Shown here: piece after piece, positions 36,648-45,547 of the stretch
How positions within the stretch are numbered: the first letter of the stretch is position 1
How the letters are laid out: each line of letters starts with the position of its first letter
From: an uncultured Bacteroidales bacterium
GTDB taxonomy: Bacteria > Bacteroidota > Bacteroidia > Bacteroidales > Paludibacteraceae
Length of the DNA stretch: 64,000 nt
NCBI GenBank assembly: GCA_903911085.1
Contig: CAIWCC010000215.1
Coordinates: 1-64,000 of the forward strand
Direction: 5' to 3'
The notes under the pieces: generated by a model
Seen by the model: only the letters and a program-made list of their open reading frames with translations
Databases searched by the model: none
What the model was told of the DNA's origin: nothing
Made by a program: the position numbers and the translations under genes

Positions 36648-37340
36648 TTAGTTAGATCTTTCTTTAATAAAAGAAATTATCTCTTTTGTAGATTTTAAAT
36701 CTAACTTTTTTGAAAACAATTCTAATTTCTCTTCTATTTCATTACGATTAATTGTACTTAATTTTATATTTGAGTCTTTTAGCAAAGATCTAATATCTTC
36801 GTCAAATCTCATTTTGATTATTTTTGAAGGATTTCCACCAATGATTGAGAATGGTGGAAACGATTTAGTTACAACTGAACCTGCTGCAATTACAGAACCT
36901 TGTCCAATAGTTATCCCTGAGAGTAAAGTTGCACCAACTCCTATCCAAACATCGTCTTCAATAATAATTTTTCCTTTAGTAAGTGCTTCATTTTCTCTTG
37001 AGTATCCAAACTTATTCTTTATCGGAAATGTAAAAAGGCAATCTGTATTGTGATTTCCACCCAAAATAAACTTGACATCTTTAGCTATAGAACAATACTT
37101 TCCAATTATTAGACCCTCATCAACTGCAAAATAATTATATACATCAATTGGACCATAAGTATAATCACCTATAGTTACAAGATTTAGAGGAAAATACTTA
37201 ACAGGCGATGTTAGGTTACAGGAATTTTTTTTTCTCCATTTTACTTTGAAGATAGCAAACTCAAGTTTTTTGAAAATATTTAACCCAAATACTTTTAAAA
37301 TTGAAATTATATACAAATGTAACACTTTAAAAAGCTTCAT
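36648..37340 (-). CDS. Left-handed beta-helix O-acetyltransferase (CatB/XAT type)
   Basis: A 230-residue acyltransferase with hexapeptide repeats: YTYGPIDVYNY, GLIIGKYCSIAKDVKFILGGNHNTD (in two parts, about 75-99), then IIEDDVWIGVGATLLSGITI and GSVIAAGSVVTKSFPPFSI. H97 in GGNHNTD is the expected catalytic histidine of this family. It would transfer an acetyl group from acetyl-CoA to a hydroxyl of a sugar in the repeat unit. It lies 3 bp after the flippase and 3 bp before the polymerase gene, so it belongs to the left-hand cluster's operon. Confidence 0.88.
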   Translation of the reverse strand: MKLFKVLHLYIISILKVFGLNIFKKLEFAIFKVKWRKKNSCNLTSPVKYFPLNLVTIGDYTYGPIDVYNYFAVDEGLIIGKYCSIAKDVKFILGGNHNTDCLFTFPIKNKFGYSRENEALTKGKIIIEDDVWIGVGATLLSGITIGQGSVIAAGSVVTKSFPPFSIIGGNPSKIIKMRFDEDIRSLLKDSNIKLSTINRNEIEEKLELFSKKLDLKSTKEIISFIKERSN

Positions 37341-37346
37341 ATGTTG

Positions 37347-38603
37347 TTAAAATAGTTTATGTTTTTTAATTAGAATATTACAATATAAAATTTCAAATAA
37401 ACCTGCTATTGACCAAGCAATAGCAATTGATAAAATATTTTTCCATATAATTAATCCAAGAGTTGTTAATGTGAAAAATACGATGAAAGCAACTATTTGA
37501 TTCCTAGTTACAAGATAATACTTATGCTGTGGAACAAATATGAAATTAATGTAACCGCCAACTAGTAAAAATGTTAATACTCCAAAACTCATTACCACTG
37601 CTATTGGATATGCACCTAACATAGCTTGACCTCCCATAAAAAGTACTACCCATTTGCCAAATATAGCTACTGAAATTATTACAATAAATCCAGCTAAAGC
37701 TTCAAATAGAAATACTTTCTTAATAACACTTTTTCTATTATCGTTTGCAATTTTAGGAAATAATGCTGCATTTATGCTCCCAAATAATATATTGGGAACA
37801 GTGAATATTTTATAACCTAAATCATATAATGCTACATCTGACATTTTAAAAAAAGTACCAATTATAACAGTTATACTTTGTTGTTTAATTACGCTAGCTG
37901 ATGTAGACCAAAAAAATGGAAGTGAATCGGTAAACCATATTTTTATATCGGGAAATGGCATCCATTTTATATGAAGTTTTTCATGTTTATGAATCATATA
38001 TGATGCAACTACAGCTCCGAATAGACTAGAAATTGTTACTATTAAAGCAAATTTCCAAGTGTCAGAACCATTACTAATTGTTAGAAAAATAAATGGTAGT
38101 GATAGAAGCTTAAACACAATCTGTATATATGTAACAATCCTCATCCTTTGTACTCCTTGAAAATACCATTGAGGAAAGAAAATATTTGTTAGAGTTTGAA
38201 GAAAGCATATAAAATATATTATCCAATTTGCTCTTAAATTAGGAATTGATAAAATAATTATCGAAAAAACAACAAATGATAAGGCTTCTAAATAAATTTT
38301 TGCTGTAAACACACAGGATAATGTATGAGTCTTGACTGCTTGGTTGTTTGCATTTTGTGCTATTGCTTTAACTGCAGGCATGTCAAATCCAAATCCAACT
38401 AAAGTTACAAAATAAGTTGAAATAGAGAATGCAAAAACATACAATCCATATCCATCAGCTCCTAGTTTTCGAATCAAGAAAGGATAAATAATTAAGTAGA
38501 ACAAAGAATTTAGTATTTGTAAAACCGTCATAAAAAAGTAATTTTCAATTACCTTTTTATTGTTAAATATTAATAATCTAGTTTTCTCGATTTTACTTTT
38601 CAT
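37347..38603 (-). CDS. wzx: Oligosaccharide flippase (Wzx-like), left-hand cluster
   Basis: A 418-residue polytopic protein of the polysaccharide-transport MATE-like superfamily with about 12 membrane segments. YPFLIRKLGADGYGLYVFAF (40-59) near the N-terminus is a signature of Wzx/RfbX-type flippases, and FPQWYFQGVQRMR near 142 is also typical. It would move the lipid-linked repeat unit to the periplasmic face. It is the first gene of the left-hand cluster. A second flippase of a different subtype lies at 52336-53634. Confidence 0.9.
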   Translation of the reverse strand: MKSKIEKTRLLIFNNKKVIENYFFMTVLQILNSLFYLIIYPFLIRKLGADGYGLYVFAFSISTYFVTLVGFGFDMPAVKAIAQNANNQAVKTHTLSCVFTAKIYLEALSFVVFSIIILSIPNLRANWIIYFICFLQTLTNIFFPQWYFQGVQRMRIVTYIQIVFKLLSLPFIFLTISNGSDTWKFALIVTISSLFGAVVASYMIHKHEKLHIKWMPFPDIKIWFTDSLPFFWSTSASVIKQQSITVIIGTFFKMSDVALYDLGYKIFTVPNILFGSINAALFPKIANDNRKSVIKKVFLFEALAGFIVIISVAIFGKWVVLFMGGQAMLGAYPIAVVMSFGVLTFLLVGGYINFIFVPQHKYYLVTRNQIVAFIVFFTLTTLGLIIWKNILSIAIAWSIAGLFEILYCNILIKKHKLF

Positions 38604-39145
38604 TTATAAGCTGGTTCTAGCATTTTACTAATTAATTATTTGAATAAATATCACAATTTCTTATCTGATTTAATTATTTTCAAAAAGAAAGTATGACAAA
38701 AATTATCTTTATTCCTCTAAATTTTTTAGCGCACAAAGGTACAAAAAAAAAAGAATTTATTAAAAAAAACTCTATTTGATTCGTGTTGTTAAAAATCACT
38801 TTGGCTTTAGATATTTTACCATAATGTATATTTTTTTTGAATAAGAAAACTTGTTTTAAAGTGGTAAATATTAGTGCAAACAGCTTAATTTTTTCTTTGA
38901 AGCTCTTGTGAGTAAATTTAAATATTGAATATGGATTTATAAAAATAAAAAAAATGAAAATTTCTGATTATAATGTATGTAGTAAAGCATACTAATCTAA
39001 AATTAAAATTTCGCACAAACAAAGCGTGTAATGATAATACAAATTATTGTATTATCTGTCACATTTTTACTCAAGAACTATTATTTAATTTAGGCAAACA
39101 GCAATTAAACAATAGTTTGCATAAAGTGAAAGGAAATCAGCTGAT
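38604..39145. other. Intergenic region ahead of the left-hand cluster
   Basis: About 540 bp of very AT-rich DNA with homopolymer runs and a promoter box at 38734. The rightward open frame 38973-39344 runs into the neighbouring gene and looks spurious. Nothing else is recognisable. Confidence 0.5.
38734..38741 (-). promoter_or_regulatory. -7 box for the left-hand cluster
   Basis: TACCTTTG on the minus strand, 130 bp before the flippase start. It is the natural candidate to drive the genes from 38603 leftward. No -33 element at the right spacing. Confidence 0.45.
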
Positions 39146-40582
39146 TTATTTGACTGATACTATCCAATATCCACCAAAATCACCTCCAACTCTAGTTATA
39201 ATATTTTTTTGTTTTAACTTTAATATATGTTTTTGTACTGCTGAGGTACTTATATTTAGTAAGTTTGCTATTTCATTACGGCTTACTTTATTGTTGTTTT
39301 TTATAATCGTCAGAACTGCAAGTTGTGAGACGGTTAAAGATTGAGCTTTGTCTGTCTGACCACCTGTCTGACCACCTGTCTGACCACCTGTCTGACCACC
39401 TGTCTGACCACCTGAAACTTTTTCAATTTCTAAAACACTTTCCTTAACAAAATAATCATTGTTTTTATTTAACTTTAGTTTTTCATTAAACAAAATAACC
39501 ATAAAACCATTAGAAATTTCCTGAAAAATGGGTTCTACAATTCCAAATTCTTTACAAATATGTCGAACGCGCATAATTCCAGAACCATAACGTTCAATTA
39601 GTCCAGCCTCTTTAAAAATTTTTGCAATTAGCTTGTTCCGTGATTTTGATGTGTAATCTCCTGTGAGCAAATCATTAATAGTAATACCACCATATAATTT
39701 CCCAGGATTATAGAACTCAATTCTGTCGTCAAAAATTTTGATAATACTTGCTGAACTTTCTCTATAATCGCGATGTACTATCATATTAATCACAATTTCA
39801 CGGATGGCATCAAGTGGATAATCGAATCGTTCGGTACGCTGAGGTTCTCCAGTAATTATATATGCTACCATCAGGTGTTTTTTGATGAAAGCAATGATAT
39901 CTTCAACTTCCTGAAACAAATCAGTGTTTAACGAAATGGAATCGATAATTGTAATATCGCTTTTGAAACGACCCACCTGAACATCACTTAATAAGCAATA
40001 ATCCTTTGCAAACAATAAATAAGCCCCAAATGTGATTTTTTCATCACGAAGAATCTCCATTTTATTTAAAAAATCATTGTTGGAAAGCGTAATCTCATTT
40101 TGAGTCTGTTGATTAATTTTCCGTAACAATTTGGAAACTTTCTCATCCGAAATATCGTTCATTGTGTGATTAGGATCAATATAAAAATCCCAACTAGTAT
40201 TTAACGTCTTCAAATGTTCATTTGCAATTTCGTTAATACTCATCAAATGATTGGCACTAGCAACTCGTTTATAATATCTACCCCTTGTTGCAACAGGTTT
40301 TATTGGGTATTCGGGTACAAAAATCTTAGCAACAGTATAAGAGTCAATGTCAATTAATTCTACATCGGGAATCAATTGAGGTGCAGTTTTGTTTTTTACC
40401 TCGTTTATCCAATTCTGAACAGTTTCTTTACCTATTGTAATGCCTTTTACTGTTCCAGCATCGGTAACACCTACATACACCGTACCCCCTTTTGCATTGG
40501 CAAAAGCTACAAGTGTTTCAATAACATCCTCGTTAAAGGAACGTTTGAATTCTGTATTGTTATTTTCCGATTTTGGCAACAT
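39146..40582 (-). CDS. AlbA_2-domain ATP-binding protein with GGQT repeats and winged helix
   Basis: A 478-residue cytoplasmic protein. The N-terminal Schlafen-like AlbA_2 domain has the typical TEFKRSF (9-15) and AFANAKGGTVYVGVTDAG (27-44). The middle has an ATPase-like region (INMIVHRDYRESS and YNPGKLYGGI around 270-300; SGIMRVRHICKEFG near 340). Residues about 392-411 are five GGQT-type tetrapeptides. The C-terminus is a winged helix (SVSQLAVLTIIKNN ... ISTSAVQKHILKL). These proteins are common accessory genes of unclear role, possibly transcription regulators. It separates the two polysaccharide clusters and is unrelated to sugar synthesis. Confidence 0.85.
   Translation of the reverse strand: MLPKSENNNTEFKRSFNEDVIETLVAFANAKGGTVYVGVTDAGTVKGITIGKETVQNWINEVKNKTAPQLIPDVELIDIDSYTVAKIFVPEYPIKPVATRGRYYKRVASANHLMSINEIANEHLKTLNTSWDFYIDPNHTMNDISDEKVSKLLRKINQQTQNEITLSNNDFLNKMEILRDEKITFGAYLLFAKDYCLLSDVQVGRFKSDITIIDSISLNTDLFQEVEDIIAFIKKHLMVAYIITGEPQRTERFDYPLDAIREIVINMIVHRDYRESSASIIKIFDDRIEFYNPGKLYGGITINDLLTGDYTSKSRNKLIAKIFKEAGLIERYGSGIMRVRHICKEFGIVEPIFQEISNGFMVILFNEKLKLNKNNDYFVKESVLEIEKVSGGQTGGQTGGQTGGQTGGQTDKAQSLTVSQLAVLTIIKNNNKVSRNEIANLLNISTSAVQKHILKLKQKNIITRVGGDFGGYWIVSVK
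39351..39416. repeat. 12-bp tandem repeat coding for GGQT
   Basis: Four full copies of TGACCACCTGTC (39357-39404) plus partial copies at both ends. The unit is a multiple of three, so gain or loss of copies changes the number of GGQT tetrapeptides without shifting the frame. Confidence 0.9.
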
Positions 40583-40784
40583 TTTGTTAAGCAGATAATA
40601 TATATTTGTATGTTGGAATTAGTGTTATGATAAGTTGGATTTGACGGATTCAATTATTTATAAATCAGTGATTCATTTCATTTTCTAATTTTCAAATTGA
40701 CTTATTTTCAAATTAACTTTACATTAGTAATGATACTAATTCTACTTTACTAATATTGCTATGATTTATTTGCAATAGTAATTT

Positions 40785-41378
40785 TTATTTATGTTTCACA
40801 ATTTGCCAACACGTTAAATGTATGATATGAAAATATTCCTTGATGTTTTGATTCTCAATATACTTCATATTTAGTTGAATCTTATGAGGCATAATTTCTT
40901 CAATGTAAACTTTCTCAGGATTTTGTGCAGCTCCTAGTATTTCATTTTCGTTTACATATTCTATTGAAGCATAGTCGGTAATGCCAGGTCGAATGCTTAA
41001 AACCTTCTTTTGCTCATGACTGTACAATTTAACATATTTACTTACTTCAGGTCGTGGTCCAACTAAACTCATATCACCGCATAAAACATTTAAGAGTTGA
41101 GGAAGCTCATCTAACTTAAATGTCCTAATAAATAGTCCCATTTTAGTCATTCTAGGGTCATTCTCTCCTACTGTTATCAAGCCTTTTTTATCAGACCCAA
41201 TTGACATTGATCTGAATTTAAATAATTTAAAATTAATTCCATCTTTTCCAATTCTATTCTGAACAAAAAAACCACCACCTCTGCTTTCAATAATTATCAA
41301 TAAATAGATTATTACAAATAATGGAAATAAAAATATTATACCAAAAAATGAAAACAAAATATCAAATAAACGTATCAT
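40785..41378 (-). CDS. Initiating sugar-1-phosphate transferase (PglC/WcaJ-like)
   Basis: A 197-residue monotopic phosphoglycosyltransferase. It has one N-terminal membrane segment, then FVQNRIGKDGINFKLFKFRSM (38-58), TFKLDELPQLLNVLCGDMSLVGPRPE (in two parts, 85-110) and RPGITDYASI. The short form lacking the extra N-terminal helices matches PglC-like enzymes that use UDP-diNAcBac or related di-N-acetyl sugars. It starts synthesis of a lipid-linked glycan. Its start overlaps the aminotransferase stop by 4 bp. Confidence 0.92.
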   Translation of the reverse strand: MIRLFDILFSFFGIIFLFPLFVIIYLLIIIESRGGGFFVQNRIGKDGINFKLFKFRSMSIGSDKKGLITVGENDPRMTKMGLFIRTFKLDELPQLLNVLCGDMSLVGPRPEVSKYVKLYSHEQKKVLSIRPGITDYASIEYVNENEILGAAQNPEKVYIEEIMPHKIQLNMKYIENQNIKEYFHIIHLTCWQIVKHK

Positions 41379-42595
41379 TTTGAAAATGTGATTTTTTTGT
41401 AAGCATCTGTAACGGTATCAATCACCAAATTGACATCCTCGTTAGTCAATTGAGGATAAATGGGCAACGAAATTTCGCAAGCATAATTCTTGTACGACTG
41501 CGGATAATTAGCAATGTCAAAACCTTGTTGCTTAAAAAAACTAAGCATAGGCATTGGTATAAAATGCACATTTACTGCCACTTCATGTTTAGATATTTCA
41601 TCAATTATATCATCTCTCTGTTGTTCGTTAATATCTTTGATGCGCAATGCATATATGTGATATGAACTTTCTTTATTTTTGAAATTTGAAGGTGGAATTA
41701 TTGCCCAACTTAATTTAGCAAAAGAAGTATCGTATAAATTAAATATGCGTTTACGCTCAGCAAGTAATGCTGGATATTGACGCATTTGTGCTAAACCAAT
41801 TGCAGCATTGACATCTGGCATATTTATTTTCATACCTAAACCCATAATATCATAACGCCAACAACCATTCAGACTTTTTGAAAAAGCATCTTTGGTTTGG
41901 CAGTTTAGAGTCATTTGTCTTAATTGCTTATATAATTCTGCATTATCAAATGGTGCTGGTAAATTTAAGCATATTGCACCACCTTCGGCGGTAGTGACAT
42001 TTTTAACAGCATGAAGTGAGAAAATTGCAATATCTGTTTCACAACCCGTACGTTTGTTTTCACTATAGTATGCACCTAAAGAGTGGGCTGCATCATTCAA
42101 AATAAGAATTCTACCTAGTTTTTGTTGGACCTCAGAAGTTGGTTCAAATAGTGCCAAAATACTATCCTCGGATACCAATGAAATTATATCATCATAATCG
42201 CAGGGGAAACCAGCAATATCAACGGGTATAATTGCTTTTGTTTTAGATGTGATAGCATTTCGAATTGCGTCAACAGAAATATTAAAGTCATCCTCAATGT
42301 CAACCATTACGGGGGTTGCACCAGCATGAATTACTGCTAAAGCTGTGGCAGCATAAGTGTAAGCGGGTACAATAACCTCATCACCTGCCTGAACGCCAAG
42401 CCATCTTAACATCATAATTGCTCCGGATGTCCAGGAATTAACGCATAAGACTTCTTGAGCAGAACTGAATCTTTTGATTTCTTGCTCTAAAGCTTTAACC
42501 TTAGGGCCAGTAGTAATCCAGCCCGATTTTAATGAGTCAACAACTTCGTTAATCACAGTATCATCTACATAAGGTGGAGAAAATTTTATTTTCAT
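41375..42595 (-). CDS. DegT/DnrJ/EryC1-family sugar aminotransferase
   Basis: A 406-residue PLP enzyme that aminates keto-sugar nucleotides. The PLP lysine is K198 in SLHAVKN, with LNDAAHSLGA (166-175) and PAYTYAATALAVIHAGATP (77-95) conserved around the cofactor. PglE-type enzymes that make UDP-4-amino sugars are the closest match by look and by position next to a GNAT acetyltransferase and a PglC-like transferase. It overlaps both neighbours by 4 bp, which shows a tightly coupled three-gene cassette. No dedicated 4,6-dehydratase of the PglF type is seen beside it. Confidence 0.9.
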   Translation of the reverse strand: MKIKFSPPYVDDTVINEVVDSLKSGWITTGPKVKALEQEIKRFSSAQEVLCVNSWTSGAIMMLRWLGVQAGDEVIVPAYTYAATALAVIHAGATPVMVDIEDDFNISVDAIRNAITSKTKAIIPVDIAGFPCDYDDIISLVSEDSILALFEPTSEVQQKLGRILILNDAAHSLGAYYSENKRTGCETDIAIFSLHAVKNVTTAEGGAICLNLPAPFDNAELYKQLRQMTLNCQTKDAFSKSLNGCWRYDIMGLGMKINMPDVNAAIGLAQMRQYPALLAERKRIFNLYDTSFAKLSWAIIPPSNFKNKESSYHIYALRIKDINEQQRDDIIDEISKHEVAVNVHFIPMPMLSFFKQQGFDIANYPQSYKNYACEISLPIYPQLTNEDVNLVIDTVTDAYKKITFSK

Positions 42596-43200
42596 ATTAA
42601 ATTTAATTTTTTTATCATTCTGTACATTTTTCGATTTGGATATGCAATGAAATCGTAAAATATAGTAAATCCCGAAATTTTATAAAACTCAACTGCACTT
42701 TCATTGTTAAAGTAGTCAGTTGTTAATGACAAATTTTCACATCCTTTGGATATCAATTCACTTTCTAGCTTTATCATCAACTTTTTACCCAGACCTTGTC
42801 CCTGTTTTGTATCTGAAACACCTATCGAAAGTAATTCTGCATATTCACCATTATCAGTAATGTTTGGATTACTTTTGTTTAGGTTTTTAAATAAATGAAT
42901 CAATGCCTTAGGTTTAGTAATTATAAGTTTTAAACCAATTAATACAAAACTTATAAGGTTTTGTTTAATAAGCATCTTATTATAACCTCTCGATAGAGTT
43001 GTTGCAGCACAAAATCCACATAATTTATTTTAATCATAAATACCCAATAGAATTGCATTAGTGTCTTTTCTTATGCAATCATAATAAAGTAATAAAAAAT
43101 CATCACCAAGCTTAGTTAGAAAAAAATCTTTAAAAGAATCTTTATGAACTTTAACAACAGCTTTCAAATCGTGAATTGAAATTTTTTTTATTTCCATCAT
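42592..43200 (-). pseudogene. GNAT acetyltransferase broken by an in-frame stop codon
   Basis: From ATG 43200 the frame encodes 56 residues (MMEIKKISIHDL...LLGIYD), then a TAA at 43030-43032, then continues in the same frame with NKLCGFCAATTLSRGYNK and on to the stop at 42592. The downstream part holds the acetyl-CoA loop (SIGVSDTKQGQGLGKKLM). The two parts join into a normal GNAT domain of about 200 residues. The start overlaps the upstream glycosyltransferase stop by 4 bp and the end overlaps the aminotransferase start by 4 bp. A single base change (for example GAA to TAA) explains the break; sequencing error is the alternative. An internal ATG at 42975 could still give a 127-residue fragment lacking the N-terminal strands. 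Confidence 0.85.
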
Positions 43201-44387
43201 AACGTGCTTTCAATAACAGAAATAACTTTTTGTAGATTTGCTTTTTTTGAAAAATGTGCTATTCCATAGTTATATCCAGCGTTGCCCATACTCTCCAAAA
43301 TTGTAGAATCCATTGAATGTGCCTTTTTCATCATTTCCGACAAAGATACAATATTTTCTGGTTCTACTATATACCCACAAGCTGCATTTCTGATAATATT
43401 TGCAACATCGCTATCACTTTCAACACCTGCAATAATAGCCTTACGTGATAGAAGGTAAGCTGTTAATTTGGATGGTGTTGCTGTTTTGGAAATTCCAATT
43501 TTTAAAGGTAGCAAAAGTACATCGGCTTGTGATTGCAATTCAGAAACATCTTCTTGATTAACATTGCAAAACTCAATATTTTGATTTTTAAGTGAATGCG
43601 CTTGAGCTATACAATTCTCTTTGTCAGATCCATTGCCTGCAATAACTAGTTTTGTATTGTTTAAATTTGCCAAATTGAAACTATTAATTATTGTCATTAC
43701 ACCTGCACTTGGACTGATACTTCCTAAAAACATAAAGGTGAAATTCTTGTTTTTTCTAATTTTTGGAATATTATTAATAAAAACTGAGTCGTCTTGCCAA
43801 TTTCGAATTAATTCAAATTTGTTTCTATCTATTATTCTGCTTTCCGAAAGATAATTAATCATACTTGGCGAAATACCAATTATTTTTGATGAATTTCGTA
43901 AAATATACTTGTCTAATGGTAATAGTAATTTAATGATTGACTTTCGAATTATAGTTGGAAATTTATTTGTTAATGATTCTGGATAAATATCCTGAATGTG
44001 TATGACAGTTTTTATATTCAATTTTTTTGAAATATGAATCACTTGAAATTGAGCAAATAAAGGCCATGTATTCAAATAAATACACTTAATGTCAGTGTGA
44101 TTTTCTAATATATAATTAGAGCAGAACTTTCCAAAACTATAACTTTCTCTTAAACGACCAAGCAAATTTGAAGGTGCGCAAGTATATGAATTTAATTTTA
44201 CAACCGAGTAATTTGGATTTTGTAAGTCGTCCGAAAATTTATATCCAATTGGACGACTTGCACGAGGACATAAAACAATTACTTCATACTTTTTTGCCAA
44301 CTCATCTGCAATATCTTTTGATAATACTGCCGATACAACAGGCTCTGGTGGAAACACAGCAGAGATTATTAAAATTTTTGTTTTCAT
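43197..44387 (-). CDS. wbuB: WbuB-like family 4 glycosyltransferase
   Basis: A 396-residue GT-B enzyme. KILIISAVFPPEPVVSAVLS at the N-terminus, VIHIQDIYPES near 130, FMFLGSISPSAGV near 219 and ISKTATPSKLTAYLLSRKAI near 299 are typical of WbuB/WcaI-type transferases. In E. coli O26-type clusters WbuB is the predicted L-FucNAc transferase and follows fnlC directly, exactly as here (9-bp gap after fnlC). The stop codon overlaps the GNAT start. The assignment rests on motif resemblance and gene order. Confidence 0.8.
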   Translation of the reverse strand: MKTKILIISAVFPPEPVVSAVLSKDIADELAKKYEVIVLCPRASRPIGYKFSDDLQNPNYSVVKLNSYTCAPSNLLGRLRESYSFGKFCSNYILENHTDIKCIYLNTWPLFAQFQVIHISKKLNIKTVIHIQDIYPESLTNKFPTIIRKSIIKLLLPLDKYILRNSSKIIGISPSMINYLSESRIIDRNKFELIRNWQDDSVFINNIPKIRKNKNFTFMFLGSISPSAGVMTIINSFNLANLNNTKLVIAGNGSDKENCIAQAHSLKNQNIEFCNVNQEDVSELQSQADVLLLPLKIGISKTATPSKLTAYLLSRKAIIAGVESDSDVANIIRNAACGYIVEPENIVSLSEMMKKAHSMDSTILESMGNAGYNYGIAHFSKKANLQKVISVIESTL

Positions 44388-44396
44388 AAATCCTTT

Positions 44397-45530
44397 CTAC
44401 TCACTCCAAACAACCCGTTTAATATAATCGGTATAAGATATAATTATCCGAACAACTTTATCACTCACATTAGGCATACTATAATCTGCTACTGGCCTGA
44501 AATTTCGCTCATTACCTGTTTTTTGTGATTCGAGTTGTTGTAGACCTTGCAATACTCGTTCGGGGTTCAATCCCACCATCATTACGGACGTTTCCTCCAT
44601 TGCTTCAGGTCGTTCGTGCGCTTCACGTATATTGAGAGCGCGAAAATTTAGGATAGAAGATTCTTCGCTAATTGTACCACTATCAGAAAGTACTGCTTTC
44701 GCGTTCATTTGTAAGGATATATAATCGCTTAATCCCATTGGTTTCATTAATTTAATATTGGAATGAAACTTAATGTTATGTTTCTCAATCATATTTCGAG
44801 TACGAGGATGAGTGGAAACAATAACAGGCAAATTGTATTTTTTAGCCAACATATTAAGAATTTCTACTAAATTATTGAAATTTTTTTCGGAAGATATGTT
44901 TTCTTCGCGATGTGCTGAAACAACAAAATATTTTTGATTTTCTAAGTTTAATGTTTCAATAATCACAGACTTTTGAACTTTTGGCAAATAATTTGTTAAG
45001 ACCTCAAACATCGGACTACCAGTTTTGATAATTCTATCGGGGCGTAGACCTTCTGATAGTAAATAATCACGGGCTATATCGCTGTAAGTCATGTTAATGT
45101 CCGAAATGTGATCTACAATCTTGCGGTTGCTTTCTTCAGGTACACGTTGGTCGAAGCAGCGGTTACCAGCTTCCATATGAAAAATAGGAATATGACGTTT
45201 TTTTGCAGCTATTGCACATAAACATGAATTTGTGTCGCCTAGTACCAGAAAGGCATCTGGTTGAATCTCCTCTAATACAGGGTCAATGTTGATTAGTATT
45301 AGCCCTGCTGTTTCAGTAGCATTTTTTCCTGCTGCATTCAGAAAATAATCAGGCTTGCGCAATCCTAAATCTTCAAAAAAAACTTCATTTAATTCATAAT
45401 CATAATTCTGACCTGTATGTACTAAAGTGTGCTCAATAGCACCCGATGCATCTAGCTTTTGTAAAACACAAGCCAAACGTATAATCTCTGGACGAGTGCC
45501 AATTACAGTAAGAACTTTTAATTTTTTCAT
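44397..45530 (-). CDS. fnlC: UDP-sugar 2-epimerase FnlC/CapG (UDP-L-FucNAc synthesis)
   Basis: A 377-residue non-hydrolysing 2-epimerase of the WecB family. It shows VIGTRPEIIRLACVL (9-23), HTGQNYDYELNEVFFEDLGL (38-57), GDTNSCLCAIAAKKRHIPIFHMEAGNR (in two parts, 98-124) and SDSGTISEESSILNFRALNIR near 282. In this setting it should convert UDP-2-acetamido-2,6-dideoxy-L-talose to UDP-L-FucNAc, the last step after FnlA and FnlB. A generic UDP-GlcNAc 2-epimerase is the alternative, made less likely by the neighbours. An unrelated lipoprotein gene separates it from fnlB. Confidence 0.88.
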   Translation of the reverse strand: MKKLKVLTVIGTRPEIIRLACVLQKLDASGAIEHTLVHTGQNYDYELNEVFFEDLGLRKPDYFLNAAGKNATETAGLILINIDPVLEEIQPDAFLVLGDTNSCLCAIAAKKRHIPIFHMEAGNRCFDQRVPEESNRKIVDHISDINMTYSDIARDYLLSEGLRPDRIIKTGSPMFEVLTNYLPKVQKSVIIETLNLENQKYFVVSAHREENISSEKNFNNLVEILNMLAKKYNLPVIVSTHPRTRNMIEKHNIKFHSNIKLMKPMGLSDYISLQMNAKAVLSDSGTISEESSILNFRALNIREAHERPEAMEETSVMMVGLNPERVLQGLQQLESQKTGNERNFRPVADYSMPNVSDKVVRIIISYTDYIKRVVWSE

Positions 45531-45547
45531 TTATCGTAAAAATAGAT

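Noticed and set aside
38973..39344. Rightward open frame in the gap before the left-hand cluster
   Set aside because: It runs antisense into the AlbA_2 gene, has low-complexity composition and no protein-like features or start signals.
42592..42975. A complete short GNAT gene of 127 residues
   Set aside because: The conserved N-terminal part continues in the same frame upstream of a single TAA, so this is the tail of a broken gene rather than a natural short gene.
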